The translations under genes and the position numbers were made by a program. 7,791 bases of DNA, from assembly GCA_002359825.1 (NCBI GenBank), contig DENY01000213.1, forward strand, positions 17,061 to 24,851, given 5' to 3'. Of the stretch, positions 6,461 through 7,791 are shown piece after piece. The stretch is from Bacteroidales bacterium UBA2632. Its GTDB lineage: Bacteria; Bacteroidota; Bacteroidia; Bacteroidales; Dysgonomonadaceae. Within the stretch, counting starts at the first letter, position 1; each line of letters begins with the position of its first letter. Below the pieces are notes generated by a model that was given only the letters and a program-made list of their open reading frames with translations, did not search any database and had not been told where the DNA came from.

Positions 6461-7777
6461 TTGGATTCTGACTCAATTCATTTTATATTTTTAAATATAT
6501 CAGTATCAGCATTTACTTATACTGATTATATTTTGATTGCTCTTCTGATACTCCTAATTCTTATCAATACTTTTGTTTCAAGTTCAGAAGGGGCAATCTT
6601 TTCGTTGGACAATAACAATATTGACAGCTTAAAAAGTAGTACATCATCAAACAAAGCACGTTTATTAGAAACTTTGGCTAACTCTGATCAACTACTTGTT
6701 TCCATTCTTATTGCGTATAATGTAATAAATGTTGCCATCATTGGTCTACTCATTTACTTATTGAATAAGATTCCTTTTTTCACAAATTTCGGAATTAGTT
6801 TATTACTGTTGTTTGTATGTATTGCATTCATCTTAATTCTACTCATTGAAGTATTACCAAAGCTTTTTGCATCCCATAATCCTCTTAAGGTTGTACAGCG
6901 TAATATTAAAGGTGTCATTCTAATTGATGCTATATTTTCACCACTCTCATCTTTTTTAATACGTTTTACAAGTCTTTTCAGCCAATCATCTGCACATCGA
7001 AAACATGAAATTTCGATGGAAGACCTTTCAAAAGCATTAGAATTAACTTCAAATGAAATTTCATTTGAACAAGAAAAAGATATGCTTGAGGGTATTATCC
7101 GATTTCGCGACAAGAATGTAAGTGATATATTAATATCTCGTGCAGATATGTTTAATTTAAACATAAAATATTCGTTCAAAAAAGTAATTGGCTTTATTGT
7201 TGATCAAGGTTTTTCTCGAATTCCAGTTTACGAAGATAATGAAGATCAAATAAGAGGAATTCTTTACGTAAAAGACTTACTTCCCTATATCGGTAAATCG
7301 GATAGTTTTAAATGGCAAACACTTATTCGTCCCGCCTATTTTGTTCCTGAAAACAAACGTATAGATGAGCTATTAGAAGAGTTTAGAACGAATAAAAATC
7401 ATATGGCTATTGTTGTTGATGAATATGGAGGCACTACGGGAATAGTTACCATGGAAGATATACTTGAGGAAATAGTGGGTGATATTAGTGATGAGTATGA
7501 TGAGGAAATTCCTTTTTATACTCTTCAATCAGATGGTTCATACCTATTTGATGGGAAAACTCCCTTAGTAGATTTTTTGAGAGTAGTCAATATTCCAGAA
7601 AAAGATTTTGATGAGATTTTAGAAGATATTGATACTTTAGCTGGTTTAATTCTTGAATTAAATGGTACTTTTCCCAAACAAAAAGAGTCATTTACGTATA
7701 ATACATATACTTTTCAAGTAGAGGAAATGAACAAGAGACGAATCGTAAAAGTTAGATATATACCCCCAAATAATTAA
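6461..7777 (+). CDS. gldE: GldE-type CNNM/CBS/CorC transmembrane protein
   Basis: Inner-membrane protein of the CNNM (DUF21)-CBS-CorC family, related to CorC/HlyC magnesium or cobalt transport proteins. In gliding Bacteroidota GldE is needed for motility, but it also occurs in non-gliders, where its role is not settled. The 438 aa show hydrophobic segments near 21-43, 78-101 and 109-131, with a possible fourth near 152-172. The CNNM marks SSSEGAIFSL (40-49), YNVINVAIIG (86-95) and EVLPK (130-134) are present. Two CBS domains follow (about 222-278 and 285-340, with AIVVDEYGGTTGIVTMEDIL at 316-335), then a CorC_HlyC domain (about 355-435). The start is TTG at 6461: a stop lies five codons upstream, no ATG lies between, and the first internal Met is past the membrane domain. 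The MDSDS terminus resembles relatives as I remember them. Only 24 bases separate it from the ssb terminator. Confidence 0.9.
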   Translation: MDSDSIHFIFLNISVSAFTYTDYILIALLILLILINTFVSSSEGAIFSLDNNNIDSLKSSTSSNKARLLETLANSDQLLVSILIAYNVINVAIIGLLIYLLNKIPFFTNFGISLLLLFVCIAFILILLIEVLPKLFASHNPLKVVQRNIKGVILIDAIFSPLSSFLIRFTSLFSQSSAHRKHEISMEDLSKALELTSNEISFEQEKDMLEGIIRFRDKNVSDILISRADMFNLNIKYSFKKVIGFIVDQGFSRIPVYEDNEDQIRGILYVKDLLPYIGKSDSFKWQTLIRPAYFVPENKRIDELLEEFRTNKNHMAIVVDEYGGTTGIVTMEDILEEIVGDISDEYDEEIPFYTLQSDGSYLFDGKTPLVDFLRVVNIPEKDFDEILEDIDTLAGLILELNGTFPKQKESFTYNTYTFQVEEMNKRRIVKVRYIPPNN

Positions 7778-7791
7778 AATCTACCTTCAAG

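Noticed and set aside
6754..7179. Minus-strand open frame of 141 codons opposite gldE
   Set aside because: It lies wholly antisense to conserved CNNM and CBS coding sequence and shows no family features of its own.

Overview
The window looks like a stretch of housekeeping chromosome from a low-GC member of the Bacteroidota, probably a Bacteroidales. The evidence is the gene set and order (rng, a COX24-type mini-protein, HU, mutY, ssb, gldE), AT-rich leaders without Shine-Dalgarno sequences, and several promoters fitting the Bacteroidota form (TTTG or TTG, about 19-20 bases, TAnnTTTG). I cannot name the genus. I see no phage, plasmid, insertion sequence, CRISPR array, tRNA or rRNA.

Layout: positions 1-4560 are all minus strand and positions 4742-7777 are all plus strand, meeting at a divergent promoter region (4561-4741). 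Reading leftwards from there, HU is followed by a 29-residue, very basic COX24/AURKAIP1-type protein. Next come a structured leader of two inverted repeats and rng (RNase G). A strong terminator follows, then a new promoter driving a two-gene unit: a large GNAT-fold protein and parE (topoisomerase IV subunit B, cut by the window edge). Reading rightwards, mutY is followed by ssb, which has its own near-consensus promoter, then an intrinsic terminator and gldE, a CNNM/CBS/CorC membrane protein.

The genes concern genome and RNA upkeep: decatenation (ParE), DNA packaging (HU), repair of A opposite 8-oxoguanine (MutY), single-strand protection (SSB), RNA maturation and decay (RNase G), and a probable small ribosome-associated protein. 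GldE belongs to the neighbourhood known from gliding Bacteroidota but also occurs widely in non-gliders.

The points most worth a second look are a MutY lacking the fourth cysteine of its [4Fe-4S] motif (Trp at that place), an HU paralogue lacking the DNA-intercalating proline motif, the easily missed 29-residue gene, two adjacent hairpins with partly interchangeable arms ahead of rng, and non-ATG starts for three of eight genes. I did not find a convincing new biological system here.
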